A stretch of 64,000 nucleotides of DNA, from NCBI RefSeq assembly GCF_021278025.1, contig NZ_JAIBHJ010000018.1, positions 1 through 64,000 on the forward strand. The letters run 5' to 3'. This stretch comes from Motilimonas sp. E26 (lineage in GTDB: Bacteria; Pseudomonadota; Gammaproteobacteria; Enterobacterales; CBDFNC01). The notes below the pieces were generated by a model. It made no database searches and was not told where the DNA came from. It was given only the letters and a program-made list of their open reading frames with translations. The translations under genes were made by a program, and so were the position numbers. Of the stretch, positions 1 through 9,269 are shown in pieces (positions within the stretch are counted from its first letter, which is position 1; each line of letters opens with the position of its first letter).

Positions 1-73
1 CAGATAGCTCAGTCGGTAGAGCAGGGGATTGAAAATCCCCGTGTCCGTGGTTCAATTCCGCGTCTGGGCACCA
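1..73 (+). tRNA. tRNA-Phe (GAA), 5' end cut by the window edge
   Basis: The sequence folds as a tRNA with the anticodon GAA at 31-33 inside a GGGGA/TCCCC stem, a normal T arm (GGTTCAATTCC) and an encoded CCA end. The acceptor 3' strand GTCTGGGC would pair with a 5' strand whose first three bases (expected GCC) lie before base 1, so the gene is complete except for about three bases. A strong intrinsic terminator follows. Confidence 0.96.
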
Positions 74-77
74 TATT

Positions 78-110
78 AAAGGCCTCGCTAAAAGCGAGGC
101 CTTTTTTTTA
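78..110 (+). terminator. Rho-independent terminator of tRNA-Phe
   Basis: A 12-bp perfect stem (AAAGGCCTCGCT / AGCGAGGCCTTT) with a three-base loop is followed by a run of eight T. It lies five bases after the CCA end of the tRNA. Confidence 0.93.
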
Positions 111-184
111 CGTTGAATTTGTCCGAACACCACTCTGTCTATACATTTATCATTTGGCTATCTTTATCTCTCGGTGAGGGCGTG

Positions 185-457
185 TTGTTTAAATTACGAT
201 ATTGGTTGCTACTGCCGTTAATCCTTACGTTTTTGTTCCATGTTGGCAGTTCCGTCTATTACGCTTATGGCGGATACGGTGGTGCGCATTGCGCAGGATT
301 GCTTGATGCTGTTTGGTCATGTTCATGGCTCGAATATTATTTAGACTATCTGCTTAACCCATTTGCTCTGTTTACTTTGGCCTTCTATCTGAGTGCTTAT
401 ATGATTATTATTGTGCTTACATGGACGGTTATTCGGGCAATAAAAAAAGCGCCGTAG
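185..457 (+). CDS. Small membrane protein of unknown function (90 aa)
   Basis: I do not recognise this protein. It has two or three hydrophobic segments: one near the N-terminus (residues about 5-25) and one or two near the C-terminus (about 55-80), with a Gly/Tyr- and Cys-containing loop between them and a basic tail (RAIKKAP). The longest reading frame opens at a TTG at 113 right behind the tRNA terminator without a ribosome site. I prefer the TTG at 185, because GGTGAGG lies just upstream and the protein then starts MFKLRYW like a normal inner-membrane protein. A GTG at 182 is the alternative. The stop codon lies inside the terminator hairpin. No promoter was identified in the short gap after tRNA-Phe. 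Confidence 0.55.
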   Translation: MFKLRYWLLLPLILTFLFHVGSSVYYAYGGYGGAHCAGLLDAVWSCSWLEYYLDYLLNPFALFTLAFYLSAYMIIIVLTWTVIRAIKKAP

Positions 458-468
458 CGCTTTTTATT
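444..468. terminator. Bidirectional terminator between convergent genes
   Basis: The stem AAAAAGCGC / GCGCTTTTT with the loop CGTA has A and T tracts on both flanks. It can therefore stop the small membrane-protein gene on the plus strand and the chemoreceptor gene on the minus strand. It overlaps the stop codon of the plus-strand gene. Confidence 0.8.
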
Positions 469-484
469 TAAGTGGCAGGTTTTG

Positions 485-2122
485 TTAAACCTTAAACTGT
501 GCGACCAGTCTATCCAAGTTTTCACACTGTTGCGCCAATGACTCGCAAGCGTTTTCTGCACTAGCGACCATTTCAACCACCTGGTGACTATTGTCGGCGA
601 TACGTTGCACATTACTGCTCACTTCTTCGCTGACATGGTTTTGTTCTTTCGCTGCGGTGGATATTTGAATATTGAGATCGTTGATCATCGCGATAGCGTT
701 GACAATCGCATCCAGTGACGCACCAGCTTCGCCAGCCTGCGTTGCTGTTTGCTCTCCACTTTCTTGGCTTGAAGTCATGACACTGACGGCTTGCTTGGCG
801 CCGTTTTGCAATTTTTCAATCATATTGTGAATTTCGCCAGTACTGGCTTGTGTTTTACTGGCGAGGGAGCGTACCTCATCGGCCACAACAGCAAAGCCTC
901 GACCTTGTTCTCCAGCTCTGGCTGCCTCGATCGCGGCATTTAAAGCGAGTAGGTTAGTCTGGTCTGCAATGCCTCTAATAACGTCTAAAATTGATGCTAT
1001 ATCACCTACATCATGTTCTAAGGTATTAATCACTTGTGATGCTTGAGCCAATTCATTCGATAGCGCTTGAATTGACACTACGGTCGTGCTGATGATGTGT
1101 TTTGCGCTGGTGGCTTCATCATTGGCATCTTGACTTGAGTGAGCCGCGTCTTCAGCATTCTGACTCACGGTTTCGCTGGTGGCGTTGAGCTCATGAACTG
1201 CTGTGGCTACCGCATCACTTTCTAGTTGTTGGTTACTGGCGCCATGAGCAACCCCCTGAGTGATAGATTGAATGTTGGTCATCTCAGCACGTACCGCATT
1301 CGATGAGATAATCACTTCAGTGATAGTCTCTTGTATTCTTTGGGTAAAAGTATTGAACGACTCAGCTAGATCGCCAATCTCATCTTGGGTCTCAACGGGC
1401 ACTCGTGCGGTTAAGTCACCTTCACCCGATGCGATATTTTTCATGGCTGCGGTTAGGCGTTTTATCGGTGCGATCAAAATATTACCGAGTAGCCAAGTGA
1501 TCGCAGCGGCAGCGACCAAGGCGCTGATACCGCCTACTTCCATCATCATTTTTGCACTACTAATACTGGCAAGTTTATCTTGTTCGAATCCATGAACAGT
1601 ATCAACAAGGTTATCTTCAATGCGTTTTAGCGCTTCACGCATAGTATCAAAGGCTTGCTCTAACTCTTCCCCATTAACGGCGAATAATTGAGGAGCTTGA
1701 TTTGGATTATCGATATAAGGCTTAGTCATAGCTAACCAAACATCAAAGGTACGTGCCATTTCATCTAAGTGAGTTTGATTTGATGGGGCGAATAGGCCGA
1801 TATCGATTAAGCGCTGCGCTGCCAAAATTCGTTTCCGTGCTTTTGGGGCGTTATCGTTATACTCAAAAACTTGTTTTTCGATCAGTGCTTTATTGCCATT
1901 GGCTATCACTAAACCTTGGATGGCCGCAGTGGCTTGGTAAAGATCGCGATAACCGTCACCTAAATCTGCTAGGACAGGCTGTATTTCTTGGCTATATAAA
2001 ATATTGAACTCAGCTTGTTGATTGAACTTGTGAATCGTGAATAAGAAAATAGCAACGAATACTACTGTTACTAGCACCACCGGGATGGCTAACTTGGCTC
2101 TAAAGTTTAATTTTTTTAACAC
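485..2122 (-). CDS. Methyl-accepting chemotaxis protein
   Basis: Transmembrane chemoreceptor that controls the CheA kinase. There is an N-terminal membrane helix (about 10-32), a periplasmic helical region of about 165 residues rich in heptad-like Leu/Ala, a second membrane helix (about 200-220), a HAMP domain and a long signalling coiled coil. The conserved hairpin tip [20 protein letters not shown] is present near residue 390. No C-terminal CheR-binding pentapeptide (NWETF-like) is seen. An ATG four codons upstream (2134) is possible, but GAGG sits inside those codons at a good distance from GTG at 2122, which gives [10 protein letters not shown] as the start. No sigma-28 consensus was found upstream, unlike the second receptor in this window. 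The ligand cannot be told. Confidence 0.93.
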   Translation of the reverse strand: MLKKLNFRAKLAIPVVLVTVVFVAIFLFTIHKFNQQAEFNILYSQEIQPVLADLGDGYRDLYQATAAIQGLVIANGNKALIEKQVFEYNDNAPKARKRILAAQRLIDIGLFAPSNQTHLDEMARTFDVWLAMTKPYIDNPNQAPQLFAVNGEELEQAFDTMREALKRIEDNLVDTVHGFEQDKLASISSAKMMMEVGGISALVAAAAITWLLGNILIAPIKRLTAAMKNIASGEGDLTARVPVETQDEIGDLAESFNTFTQRIQETITEVIISSNAVRAEMTNIQSITQGVAHGASNQQLESDAVATAVHELNATSETVSQNAEDAAHSSQDANDEATSAKHIISTTVVSIQALSNELAQASQVINTLEHDVGDIASILDVIRGIADQTNLLALNAAIEAARAGEQGRGFAVVADEVRSLASKTQASTGEIHNMIEKLQNGAKQAVSVMTSSQESGEQTATQAGEAGASLDAIVNAIAMINDLNIQISTAAKEQNHVSEEVSSNVQRIADNSHQVVEMVASAENACESLAQQCENLDRLVAQFKV

Positions 2123-2276
2123 GTGACACCTCATCGAATGGCTGAATGTGGAACTAAAAGTAGCAATATAAGTTTTACAGCTAAACTAAAAGTATGGGTT
2201 TATAAATAAAATATCTATGTAAGTATCAGGTTTTTTGATGTTGTACTTGTTGTTTTGGCGAATTAATCTAACTTCA

Positions 2277-2867
2277 TCACGAAATGCAAACATGGATGTT
2301 TTTTAATGCCTGCCAAGCAGCATGATATTGTTTGAATTTTTCTGGAGACTGATAACCACGATCAGGATGATAAATGAGGGCAAGCTCTCGCCAGCGTTGT
2401 TTTATTTCAGCAAAAGTTGCATCTTCATTCAGTTGAAATAGTTCTAGCGCTTGCTGTTCACTTAGGCTGGATGGTTGTGTAGGCTGTTGTTGAAATTGTT
2501 GCCAAAACTGGGCGAGTAATTGGGCTATTTCCTCATTACTGGTGAGGTAGTTTTGCCAATCTAAATAGTAGGCTTTCAAGTTATGAGTGGTGCTTGTGTT
2601 AACTAGCTGAATGTCCCTTTCCGGCTTTACCAGTAACTCGATATGCAAGCTGCTTATCTGTAGATAATATTCGTTGATAAGCTCATCTTGCAGCTGGTAA
2701 AGCGCATTCATAATTAAGAAGTTAAGCTTAAATAGATGGCTGTTGGGGTCATCGTCTAGTTGAGCTTGTTGTAACGGCTTGAGGGCTTGACCTATATCGT
2801 GAATCTTCAGTGGCTGTTGGGTGTTTAGTAACAGCTCGAAAATTGGTTCAATAAATGGATTCTCCAT
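2277..2867 (-). CDS. DnaJ-related protein with C-terminal J domain
   Basis: Residues about 140-196 form a J domain with the invariant HPD motif at 167-169 (YHPDRG), which stimulates the ATPase of a DnaK-type Hsp70. The N-terminal 130 residues are helical and Gln/Leu-rich and match the layout of the DNAJ-related family of marine gammaproteobacteria, in which the J domain stands at the C-terminus instead of the usual N-terminus. There is no Gly/Phe region and no zinc-finger domain, so it is not DnaJ itself. It reads as a single-gene unit, and the specific client or Hsp70 partner is unknown. The family call is firm and the role is inferred. Confidence 0.88.
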   Translation of the reverse strand: MENPFIEPIFELLLNTQQPLKIHDIGQALKPLQQAQLDDDPNSHLFKLNFLIMNALYQLQDELINEYYLQISSLHIELLVKPERDIQLVNTSTTHNLKAYYLDWQNYLTSNEEIAQLLAQFWQQFQQQPTQPSSLSEQQALELFQLNEDATFAEIKQRWRELALIYHPDRGYQSPEKFKQYHAAWQALKNIHVCIS

Positions 2868-3184
2868 ATTTTCCGTCCTAAGCAGGTCGTAAGGCGACCC
2901 AGTTATAATAAAATTAGTGGCATTAATACTTCGTACCAGCGTTCACTATTTCGTACATACCTTCACAGCTGTTCCTTACGGTTGTTAATGACCTGCATGC
3001 TTACTTGTTCAGTATATGCACTTATTCAATACAAAATAAGTTTGTGTTTTCTTGAGTAGAAAATGTTACTTGAATAGCTACTATGTTAATTATAAATATA
3101 AATTTAGGATAAGCATTACTAGACATTTGGGCTCTTGCTCCTTAGCATGCGCGCGAATGCTGATTATGCTAGGCCTTAATTATT
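2868..3184. other. Intergenic region holding divergent promoters
   Basis: This AT-rich stretch separates the DnaJ-related gene (minus) from the riboswitch leader of btuB (plus). A small hairpin GGTCG/CGACC lies at 2886-2900 just upstream of the dnaJ-like start, and TTCGTAC is repeated at about 2930 and 2951. The btuB promoter should lie about 3050-3110 in the A/T-rich part, but no unambiguous -35/-10 pair was found. No ORF with a ribosome site was seen. Confidence 0.5.
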
Positions 3185-3362
3185 AAAAGCCATGGCGGGA
3201 ACAGGGTGTAAATCCCTGACTGACGCGCAGCGGTGATAGAGAATACTAAAATACCGAGGGCAACCTCAGACACTGGAGCCGATAGTTTAACTTTACTCTG
3301 GGAAGTCGTGTTTTAGCGCCCACTTGGGCAGTCTCTTAAGTCCGAATACCGGTCAGCAACTA
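3185..3362 (+). promoter_or_regulatory. Cobalamin (adenosylcobalamin-type) riboswitch
   Basis: The leader of btuB carries the conserved elements of cobalamin riboswitches in the right order. These are GGGAACAGGGTGTAAATCC (about 3198-3214) followed by CTGACGCGCAGCGGTGA, a B12-box variant CACTGG (3271-3276), GGGAAGTCGTG (about 3300-3310), and the 3' element AGTCCGAATACCGGTC (about 3339-3355). In this class, ligand binding turns off expression of the downstream cobalamin transport gene. The flanking gene is a BtuB receptor, which agrees. The exact 5' end is estimated. Confidence 0.93.
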
Positions 3363-3385
3363 AGCGATGGACGCTTAGGTTTTTA
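3360..3385 (+). terminator. Probable expression-platform terminator of the cobalamin riboswitch
   Basis: Directly after the last conserved riboswitch element stands the hairpin CTAAGCG-ATGGA-CGCTTAG followed by GTTTTT. It lies before the btuB ribosome site (AAGG at about 3393). This suggests that bound cobalamin stops transcription here rather than only blocking translation. The stem is only 7 bp, so some leakage is expected. The alternative antiterminator pairing was not worked out. Confidence 0.6.
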
Positions 3386-3407
3386 ACGCGAATAAGGTTT
3401 TCAAAAA

Positions 3408-5210
3408 ATGAAAAAAACACTTCTCGCAGTGGCATTGACGCCGCTGTGCTTGCCCTATGCAACCGCAAAAAATATTGCTGAGGATGACACTATTATCGTC
3501 ACCGCTAATCGAACCGAGCAGCCATTAGCTAGTTCATTAGCGTCGGTCGCTGTGATTGAAAAGGAAGAAATCGAAGCGATTCAAGCCAAGTCATTTGCTG
3601 AGGTACTGCGTCGTTTACCTGGTATTCAAGTCAATGAAGGCGGCTTCGGCCAGCAAACTGACATTTTTGTTCGTGGCTCCTCCAGTAAGCATATTCTACT
3701 GTTAATCAATGGCGTGCGTATCGGCAGCGCGACCACTGGCTCGGCAAACTTTGGCCAAATACCGTTAACCGGAATTGAGCGCATTGAATTTGTGCGTGGC
3801 CCGCGTGCGGCGATTTATGGCTCTGATGCCATGGGCGGCGTGATTAATGTGATCACCAGTTATCAAGGCGAAGAGTACGGTGAATTGAGTACTAGCCTGG
3901 GCTCTCGTGAGTTTTCTAGTATTGAAACCGCAGCAGCAGCGGCGCTTAAAGACGACGCTTGGGTTAAATTTGCAGTCAAGCATGACAATGCAGAAGGTTT
4001 CTCCGCGCAAAAAGCGCCGGTCGATCAAGATAAAGATGGCTTTCATAACACTAGTTTTGTGGCTGAACTGGGCAAGCAATTTAACCAACAGTGGCGTGCC
4101 AGCTTGCAAGGGTATTTTCAGCAAGGTCAATCTGACTATGATAGTGCATGGGCTGAAGATACTTATAGTGAAACTGAAAACTACAACGTGGCTGGTAAGC
4201 TTAATTACCAAGGGGAGTGGCTATTTGGTGAGCTAACGTTGGCGACAAACCAAGACAAAAGTGACGACTATTCAGCAACATCCCATGATGTATTCAAAAC
4301 TAATCGTGATTTAGTCAATCTTTTAGTCAGTGCTGCGGCTAATGAAGCTGTCACTATTACTTCTGGTGTTGAGTGGTATCAAGACGAAGTGGGCACTGAT
4401 AGCGCGGCTTATGCTAAGTCGACACGCGACAACAAAGCGATTTATATCAATCTAGATTATCAACTCGCGCCATTAAGTATTGAAGCCAGCGCGCGCCTAG
4501 ATGATAACCAAAGCTATGGTAGCAAAACCACGTGGCAATTAGCGACAGGTTATCAAGTTGTCGAGCAAGTACGCCTGCTAGGTTCAATTGGCACCGCATT
4601 TAAAGCGCCAACCTTTAATGACCTGTATTACCCAGAATCGCCTTACAGTAAAGGTAACCCAAAGCTCAAACCAGAGCAGTCGTTGAGCTACGATTTAGGC
4701 GCAGAAGTGGTGCTTGATAGTGTTGATTTTCGTTTCACTGCCTATCAAAGTGAGATTGAAGACCTGATAATTTGGCCTGCCCCTAATTATTACATGCCTG
4801 AAAATGTAAGTGAGGCAGAGATAAAAGGTCTAGAAATTCAAGCCGAATTTGCCACGGGGGCGCTAAATCATCAGTTGTCATATGATCATGTTAATGCCAA
4901 GGATAAAAAAACAAATAAGTATTTGCCTCGCCGCGCTCGACATTTAGCCAAATGGAATCTGAATTATCGCTACCAAGACCTCCAGTTTGATGTCACTACC
5001 TTATATCAAGGTGATAGTTACGATAATGCTGCTAATACAAATAAGCTAAAGGGGTACTTCTTAGCTGACCTAGCAACTAGCTATTACTTCAGTAACGGCT
5101 TGGTGTTACGAGGTCGTATAGCTAACTTGTTCGATAAAGAATATGAAGTGAAGAAAAACTACAACACCGCAGAGCGTAGTTATTATGTAACCGGCTCATA
5201 CCGCTTTTAA
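3408..5210 (+). CDS. btuB: TonB-dependent vitamin B12 receptor BtuB
   Basis: Outer-membrane 22-strand receptor that imports cobalamin using TonB energy. It has a signal peptide (residues 1-20, ending ATA), a TonB box (DDTIIVTA, about 26-33), a plug domain with VFVRGSSS-like and VRGPRAAIYGSDAMGGVINV-type motifs around 80-145, and a beta barrel ending in the outer-membrane C-terminal Phe (YYVTGSYRF). The length of 600 residues is normal for BtuB. The cobalamin riboswitch directly upstream supports B12 rather than iron or heme as substrate. It is a single-gene unit closed by its own terminator. The BtuCDF inner-membrane partners are not next to it. Confidence 0.95.
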   Translation: MKKTLLAVALTPLCLPYATAKNIAEDDTIIVTANRTEQPLASSLASVAVIEKEEIEAIQAKSFAEVLRRLPGIQVNEGGFGQQTDIFVRGSSSKHILLLINGVRIGSATTGSANFGQIPLTGIERIEFVRGPRAAIYGSDAMGGVINVITSYQGEEYGELSTSLGSREFSSIETAAAAALKDDAWVKFAVKHDNAEGFSAQKAPVDQDKDGFHNTSFVAELGKQFNQQWRASLQGYFQQGQSDYDSAWAEDTYSETENYNVAGKLNYQGEWLFGELTLATNQDKSDDYSATSHDVFKTNRDLVNLLVSAAANEAVTITSGVEWYQDEVGTDSAAYAKSTRDNKAIYINLDYQLAPLSIEASARLDDNQSYGSKTTWQLATGYQVVEQVRLLGSIGTAFKAPTFNDLYYPESPYSKGNPKLKPEQSLSYDLGAEVVLDSVDFRFTAYQSEIEDLIIWPAPNYYMPENVSEAEIKGLEIQAEFATGALNHQLSYDHVNAKDKKTNKYLPRRARHLAKWNLNYRYQDLQFDVTTLYQGDSYDNAANTNKLKGYFLADLATSYYFSNGLVLRGRIANLFDKEYEVKKNYNTAERSYYVTGSYRF

Positions 5211-5236
5211 GTGTTTTAGTTGTAGCGCTAAATGAA

Positions 5237-5260
5237 CAAAGGGCCAAAAGGCCCTTTTTA
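5237..5260 (+). terminator. Rho-independent terminator of btuB
   Basis: The stem AAAGGGCC / GGCCCTTT with the loop AAAA is followed by TT. It stands between the convergent btuB and hemW genes and may also slow the minus-strand transcript, although the minus-side U tract is weak. Confidence 0.85.
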
Positions 5261-5282
5261 GTGTCGTTGTCTTTAACTTAGC

Positions 5283-6428
5283 TTACTCGTCCATAAATAA
5301 CGCTAATAGTTCATTCAAATAGCGATGGCCGAGTGGGCTAACTTGCCACTGCTCATCCAGATCCAGTAGTAAACCTTTGCTTAGTGCGGCATCAATTGCT
5401 GTTTGCAACATATCTGGTGATTGGCCGGTGCGTTGGCTAAATTCGTTTTTATCAAACGGCTCAAATAGGCGCAGGCGGTTCATCATGTACTCAAAGGGCA
5501 ATTCATCCGGCTTAACTTCATTAAGCTGATCTAAATATGCGCGCTCAGGATCAAGATAGCCATTAGGATGTTTCACCTTAGTGGTGCGGATAATCTTATT
5601 TTGCTCTGGCAGCGTCACTTTACCATGAGCGCCACAGCCAATACCTAAGTAGTCGCCGAAGCGCCAGTAATTTAAGTTGTGCTGACATTGCTTACTAGGT
5701 TTCGCGTAACCGGATATTTCATATTGCTGATAACCTGCAGCAATTAAGCGCTGGTGGCCCTGCTCATAAATATCCCACAAGATATCGTCATCAGGTAGCG
5801 TTGGCGGTTTAGATGCAAATTGCGTATTGGGTTCGATTGTTAGTTGATACCAAGATAAATGGGGCGGCGCTAAATCGATTGCGGTGGTTAAATCAAACAG
5901 TGCGTCATCAAGGTTTTGATTTGGCAAACCGTGCATCAAATCGAGATTAAAGCTATTGAGTGGGCTAGCACTGGCAAGCTTGGCGGCATTAACGGCTTCA
6001 TCTTCGCCGTGAATGCGGCCTAACAAATTGAGCTTAGGTTGTTGAAAGCTTTGCACGCCAATGGAAATACGGTTTACACCGGCGGCGATAAAGCCAGCAA
6101 AACGCTCGGTTTCTACCGTGCCAGGATTCGCTTCCATGGTGATTTCAATATTTTGGCTAAACGGGATTTGTTGTGCAACGCCTTTGAGCAGCCTGGCCAT
6201 CGCTTCTGCGGTTAATAGGCTCGGCGTACCGCCACCAATAAAGATACTGTGCAGCGCTCGGCCTTGGATATATTGCGCTTCAAGGCTTAAGTCTTCGAGT
6301 AGGGCGTCAATATACTCAGCTTCAGGAATGTCGCCTTTTAAGCCATGGGAGTTAAAGTCGCAATACGGGCATTTTTGTACACACCAAGGTATGTGAATAT
6401 ATAAGCTCAGCGGTGGCAGGGTTAGCAT
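5283..6428 (-). CDS. hemW: Radical SAM heme chaperone HemW
   Basis: HemW is a heme-binding radical SAM protein of the HemN family that delivers heme to respiratory enzymes. The iron-sulfur motif is CxxxCxxC at residues 16, 20 and 23 (WCVQKCPYCDF), in the HemW version without the fourth Cys found in HemN. The GGGTPS motif follows near residue 65, and a C-terminal HemN-type helical domain ends the protein. The length of 381 residues is usual. Its ATG overlaps the rdgB stop codon as TAATG, so translation is probably coupled. It is the last gene of the yggS-proC-yggT-yggU-DUF4426-rdgB-hemW run. Older annotations call it coproporphyrinogen oxidase. Confidence 0.94.
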   Translation of the reverse strand: MLTLPPLSLYIHIPWCVQKCPYCDFNSHGLKGDIPEAEYIDALLEDLSLEAQYIQGRALHSIFIGGGTPSLLTAEAMARLLKGVAQQIPFSQNIEITMEANPGTVETERFAGFIAAGVNRISIGVQSFQQPKLNLLGRIHGEDEAVNAAKLASASPLNSFNLDLMHGLPNQNLDDALFDLTTAIDLAPPHLSWYQLTIEPNTQFASKPPTLPDDDILWDIYEQGHQRLIAAGYQQYEISGYAKPSKQCQHNLNYWRFGDYLGIGCGAHGKVTLPEQNKIIRTTKVKHPNGYLDPERAYLDQLNEVKPDELPFEYMMNRLRLFEPFDKNEFSQRTGQSPDMLQTAIDAALSKGLLLDLDEQWQVSPLGHRYLNELLALFMDE

Positions 6429-7030
6429 TATTGGCCCAGTTTCTTGTTGATTTTAGTGCTCAGTAACTGCAGCGCTTTGCCGCGATGGCTTAATTGGTTT
6501 TTACGCGATTTATCCAGTTGCGCACTGACCACGCCTTCTGTTGGCACAAAAAATACGGGGTCATAACCAAAGCCATTTTCGCCGACGGCTTCGGTGGTGA
6601 TGTATCCTTCCCATTTACCATGACAAATAACGGGGGTGGGATCATCAGCGTGGTTCATCAATACTAATACACAATGAAAGCGAGCGGTGCGTTGTGACTC
6701 AGGCACTCCTTCAAGTTCTTTCAGCAATTTATTGATGTTATCTTGGTCGGTAGCGCGTTCGCCAGCATAGCGGGCGGAATAAATACCCGGAGCCCCCTTT
6801 AGAAAGTCGACTTCTAAGCCTGAATCATCAGCAATCGCAGGTAAGCCAGTAATATAAGCAGCATGACGCGCTTTAATAATGGCATTCTCAACAAAAGTGG
6901 TGCCGGTTTCTGGTACGTCTGACACCTTAAAGTGGCTTTGTGGTAATACTTCTAGATCAAAAGCGGTTAATAATTCACTTAACTCTTTTACTTTTCCTAG
7001 ATTACCTGTGGCTAATACTAATTGTTTCAT
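6428..7030 (-). CDS. rdgB: XTP/dITP pyrophosphatase RdgB (Ham1)
   Basis: This enzyme hydrolyses non-canonical purine nucleotides (dITP, XTP) to monophosphate and pyrophosphate, which keeps them out of DNA. It shows the Ham1 signature [12 protein letters not shown] at the start, [13 protein letters not shown] with the metal/base Asp residues near 70, and the C-terminal SHRGKAL motif. The ATG start chosen gives 200 residues, the normal size. A TTG seven codons upstream (7051) is possible but would overlap the preceding DUF4426 gene. The gene order next to hemW is the same as in Shewanella, Vibrio and E. coli relatives. Confidence 0.95.
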   Translation of the reverse strand: MKQLVLATGNLGKVKELSELLTAFDLEVLPQSHFKVSDVPETGTTFVENAIIKARHAAYITGLPAIADDSGLEVDFLKGAPGIYSARYAGERATDQDNINKLLKELEGVPESQRTARFHCVLVLMNHADDPTPVICHGKWEGYITTEAVGENGFGYDPVFFVPTEGVVSAQLDKSRKNQLSHRGKALQLLSTKINKKLGQ

Positions 7031-7037
7031 GCTGGTC

Positions 7038-7487
7038 TCAATTGTCTTCAACGTAGAATTTTTGAATGAACTTCAATTTATTACTTTTTCCTTGGCTTTC
7101 CACCTTAATGTCAAAGGTGAAGGTTTCTTCATTGCGAAACGGCACTTCGGCTAAATAATAAATGGCATTGCCTTCTTTTACTTCGCGAAACGCTAAAGTG
7201 ATGCTGTTGCCTAATAGGTTTCTGGCGGTACCAGTTAATTTCGCTTCGACGCCGGGATTGCCAACTTGGTTGGTATCAAGCACGCTGATATTTATCAAGC
7301 CGTTATAAGCACTGCGTTTAATCTTGTAGGCTCGGGCAATTTTTGGCGTTAAAAACGTTGAGTTTAAAGCGATGTAATGAATATCAAGGTTGGCAAAGGT
7401 TTGTTTTTGCTCTGCTTGCCCCATTGGGCTAATGAACAGCATTAGGCTGGTTATCAAGCCTAATATAGGCAGTTTGAGGATTGACAT
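7038..7487 (-). CDS. DUF4426 periplasmic protein
   Basis: A short secreted protein with a clear signal peptide (residues 1-25, cleavage after GQA) and a compact beta-rich mature domain of about 124 residues, typical of the DUF4426 family. No catalytic residues or cysteines are seen in the mature part. Its function is unknown in the family. Its constant place between yggU and rdgB in related gammaproteobacteria suggests only co-transcription with these genes. It ends seven bases before the preferred rdgB start. Confidence 0.85.
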   Translation of the reverse strand: MSILKLPILGLITSLMLFISPMGQAEQKQTFANLDIHYIALNSTFLTPKIARAYKIKRSAYNGLINISVLDTNQVGNPGVEAKLTGTARNLLGNSITLAFREVKEGNAIYYLAEVPFRNEETFTFDIKVESQGKSNKLKFIQKFYVEDN

Positions 7488-7522
7488 TACTAACTCCGGT
7501 TTGGCTGTGCTGAATGGTCGTT

Positions 7523-7819
7523 TTAAGTATGATCTATTAGTGGTAAAAGCGCTGATGGGATCACTTTGGGCGCACAGATCCGCACTTGTTTATGTCGGCC
7601 TAACTCACCTTTCTCTATCAAGATCTGACCCTTAGCAACCTTACATATTTTACTGAAAAATTTAATTAGGTGACTATTGGCTTTGCCGTCCACAGGCGGT
7701 GCGGTAATGCTCACTTTAAGCTCGTCACCGTGTAGCCCCATGATTTTATCTTGGCTAGCCTTAGGTTGAATATAAAGGCGAAGCACTAAGTCTTCGCCTT
7801 GTCGGGTTATGGCATTCAT
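7523..7819 (-). CDS. yggU: YggU family protein (UPF0235/DUF167)
   Basis: Small cytoplasmic protein of 98 residues with the family core motif [17 protein letters not shown] and the preceding IQPKASQD. The structural family is known but no biochemical role is established. It starts eight bases after the yggT stop codon, so the two are almost certainly co-translated from one mRNA, as in E. coli and Vibrio. Confidence 0.93.
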   Translation of the reverse strand: MNAITRQGEDLVLRLYIQPKASQDKIMGLHGDELKVSITAPPVDGKANSHLIKFFSKICKVAKGQILIEKGELGRHKQVRICAPKVIPSALLPLIDHT

Positions 7820-7827
7820 CGACTAAT

Positions 7828-8394
7828 TTAGAGCATTAGCCAAAGTGGGCCGATTAAGCTCAACATACCGTAATTGATAAACTGCAGTAGGATAAAAATC
7901 ACTAAGATGGATAAATCCAGTCCGCCCATTGAAGGGAGCATACGTCTAATCGGCGCCATGAGAGGTTCTGTTAACTGATACATTACATATTCTATAGGGC
8001 TACGGCCTTGGCTAACCCAGCTTAATATGGCGCGAATAATCAGTACCCAAAACAGCAAGTAACCGATTTTCTTTAGGGCAACTAATGCCGTTATTAGCAA
8101 TAAACCACCGACACTGTTCATGGCATAAGGTAAAAAGTTAAGGTATTGCAGCAACAATAACTTAGCTAATACGATAATCAGCAGTAACACCACACTGGCA
8201 AAGTCAAAGCCACCAAAGCCGGGGATCACGCGGCGCAGTGGTTTGAGCAATGGGTTTGTTGCCTTTACCACAAACTGACAGAATGGATTATAAAAATCGG
8301 CCCGAACTACTTGTAGCCACAAGCGTAAAATAACCACTGAAATATATAAATCAAACAGGGTGTTAATTAAAAAATCAAACGGGTTAGTGCCCAT
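7828..8394 (-). CDS. yggT: YggT family integral membrane protein
   Basis: Inner-membrane protein of 188 residues built from two YGGT repeats (about 8-85 and 95-175). Each repeat has two hydrophobic helices and an NPFCQFV/EPLMAPIRR-like loop. The family has been linked to osmotic or potassium tolerance in E. coli, but the molecular role is not settled. The start lies eight bases after proC, within the same operon. The length is as expected for the two-repeat form. Confidence 0.93.
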   Translation of the reverse strand: MGTNPFDFLINTLFDLYISVVILRLWLQVVRADFYNPFCQFVVKATNPLLKPLRRVIPGFGGFDFASVVLLLIIVLAKLLLLQYLNFLPYAMNSVGGLLLITALVALKKIGYLLFWVLIIRAILSWVSQGRSPIEYVMYQLTEPLMAPIRRMLPSMGGLDLSILVIFILLQFINYGMLSLIGPLWLML

Positions 8395-8402
8395 TTTGCC
8401 TC

Positions 8403-9224
8403 CTAGAAGAGTTGTTCCATTTGCGCGCCGCGCTTGGCAGCTGCGGTCATGGCTTGCTTAACGGTGTCAGCTAAACCTTGTTCGTTAAAAGTGCGAACAG
8501 CTTCGGCAGTGGTACCACCTTTAGAAGTAACATTGGTGCGTAAGGTGGCTAAATCAAGGTCAGGGTTTTGTACCACCATTTGCGCGCTGCCTAATGCTGA
8601 CTGTTGCACCAATAGACGTGCTTGCTCAGGGGTAAAGCCCATTTCAATCGCAGTTTGCTCCATTGCTTCCATGAATAAGAAGAAATAGGCCGGCGCACTG
8701 CCAGAGGCGGCGATAATGCCGTTAATTTGTGCCTCGTCTTCAACCCAAACGGTTTTACCTACCGCTGCCATTAGATCGCCTGCAAAGGTTTTATCGCTGT
8801 CACTGACTTGAGCAGATGCAAATAAGCCGGTCATGCCAAGCTGTAACAGGGCTGGCGTGTTGGGCATGGTGCGCACTACTGGTACGTTACCTAAAATGCC
8901 TTGTAAACGTGACACCGAGATGCCTGCTGCAATTGAAACAAATAGTTTACCGGATAAGTCGGCGCCTTGGTCGACGATGTCTTGGCACACTGCAGCCATA
9001 ATCTGTGGCTTAACTGCTAGTACAACCACATCTGCCCAGGCTACCGCTTCTGCGTTGTTAGTTTGGGTGCCAATAGCAAACTGTTGCTGCATTTTGCTGC
9101 GGTTTTCATCACTAGGGTCACTGGCTAATAAACACGTTTTATCATAACCGTCTTGAAGTAGGCCGCCGATCAAACTGCTTGCCATGTTGCCGGCACCGAT
9201 AAAGGTAATCTTTTTTTGTTCCAT
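8403..9224 (-). CDS. proC: Pyrroline-5-carboxylate reductase
   Basis: Catalyses the last step of proline synthesis, reduction of 1-pyrroline-5-carboxylate to proline with NAD(P)H. The N-terminal Rossmann motif FIGAGNMASSLIGGL is clear, and the C-terminal dimerisation domain contains the signature LRTNVTSKGGTTAEA near residues 230-245. The 273 residues are the normal length. It stands between yggS and yggT as in most gammaproteobacteria. The other proline genes are not adjacent: proA lies 30 kb away in this window and proB was not found. Confidence 0.96.
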   Translation of the reverse strand: MEQKKITFIGAGNMASSLIGGLLQDGYDKTCLLASDPSDENRSKMQQQFAIGTQTNNAEAVAWADVVVLAVKPQIMAAVCQDIVDQGADLSGKLFVSIAAGISVSRLQGILGNVPVVRTMPNTPALLQLGMTGLFASAQVSDSDKTFAGDLMAAVGKTVWVEDEAQINGIIAASGSAPAYFFLFMEAMEQTAIEMGFTPEQARLLVQQSALGSAQMVVQNPDLDLATLRTNVTSKGGTTAEAVRTFNEQGLADTVKQAMTAAAKRGAQMEQLF

Positions 9225-9269
9225 GTGAGTCTCTTTATAAATCCGTTGTTAATGTTATGCGCTGATATC

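Noticed and set aside
113..184. N-terminal extension of the small membrane protein from TTG at 113
   Set aside because: It would begin three bases after the tRNA terminator without a ribosome site; the start at 185 has one.
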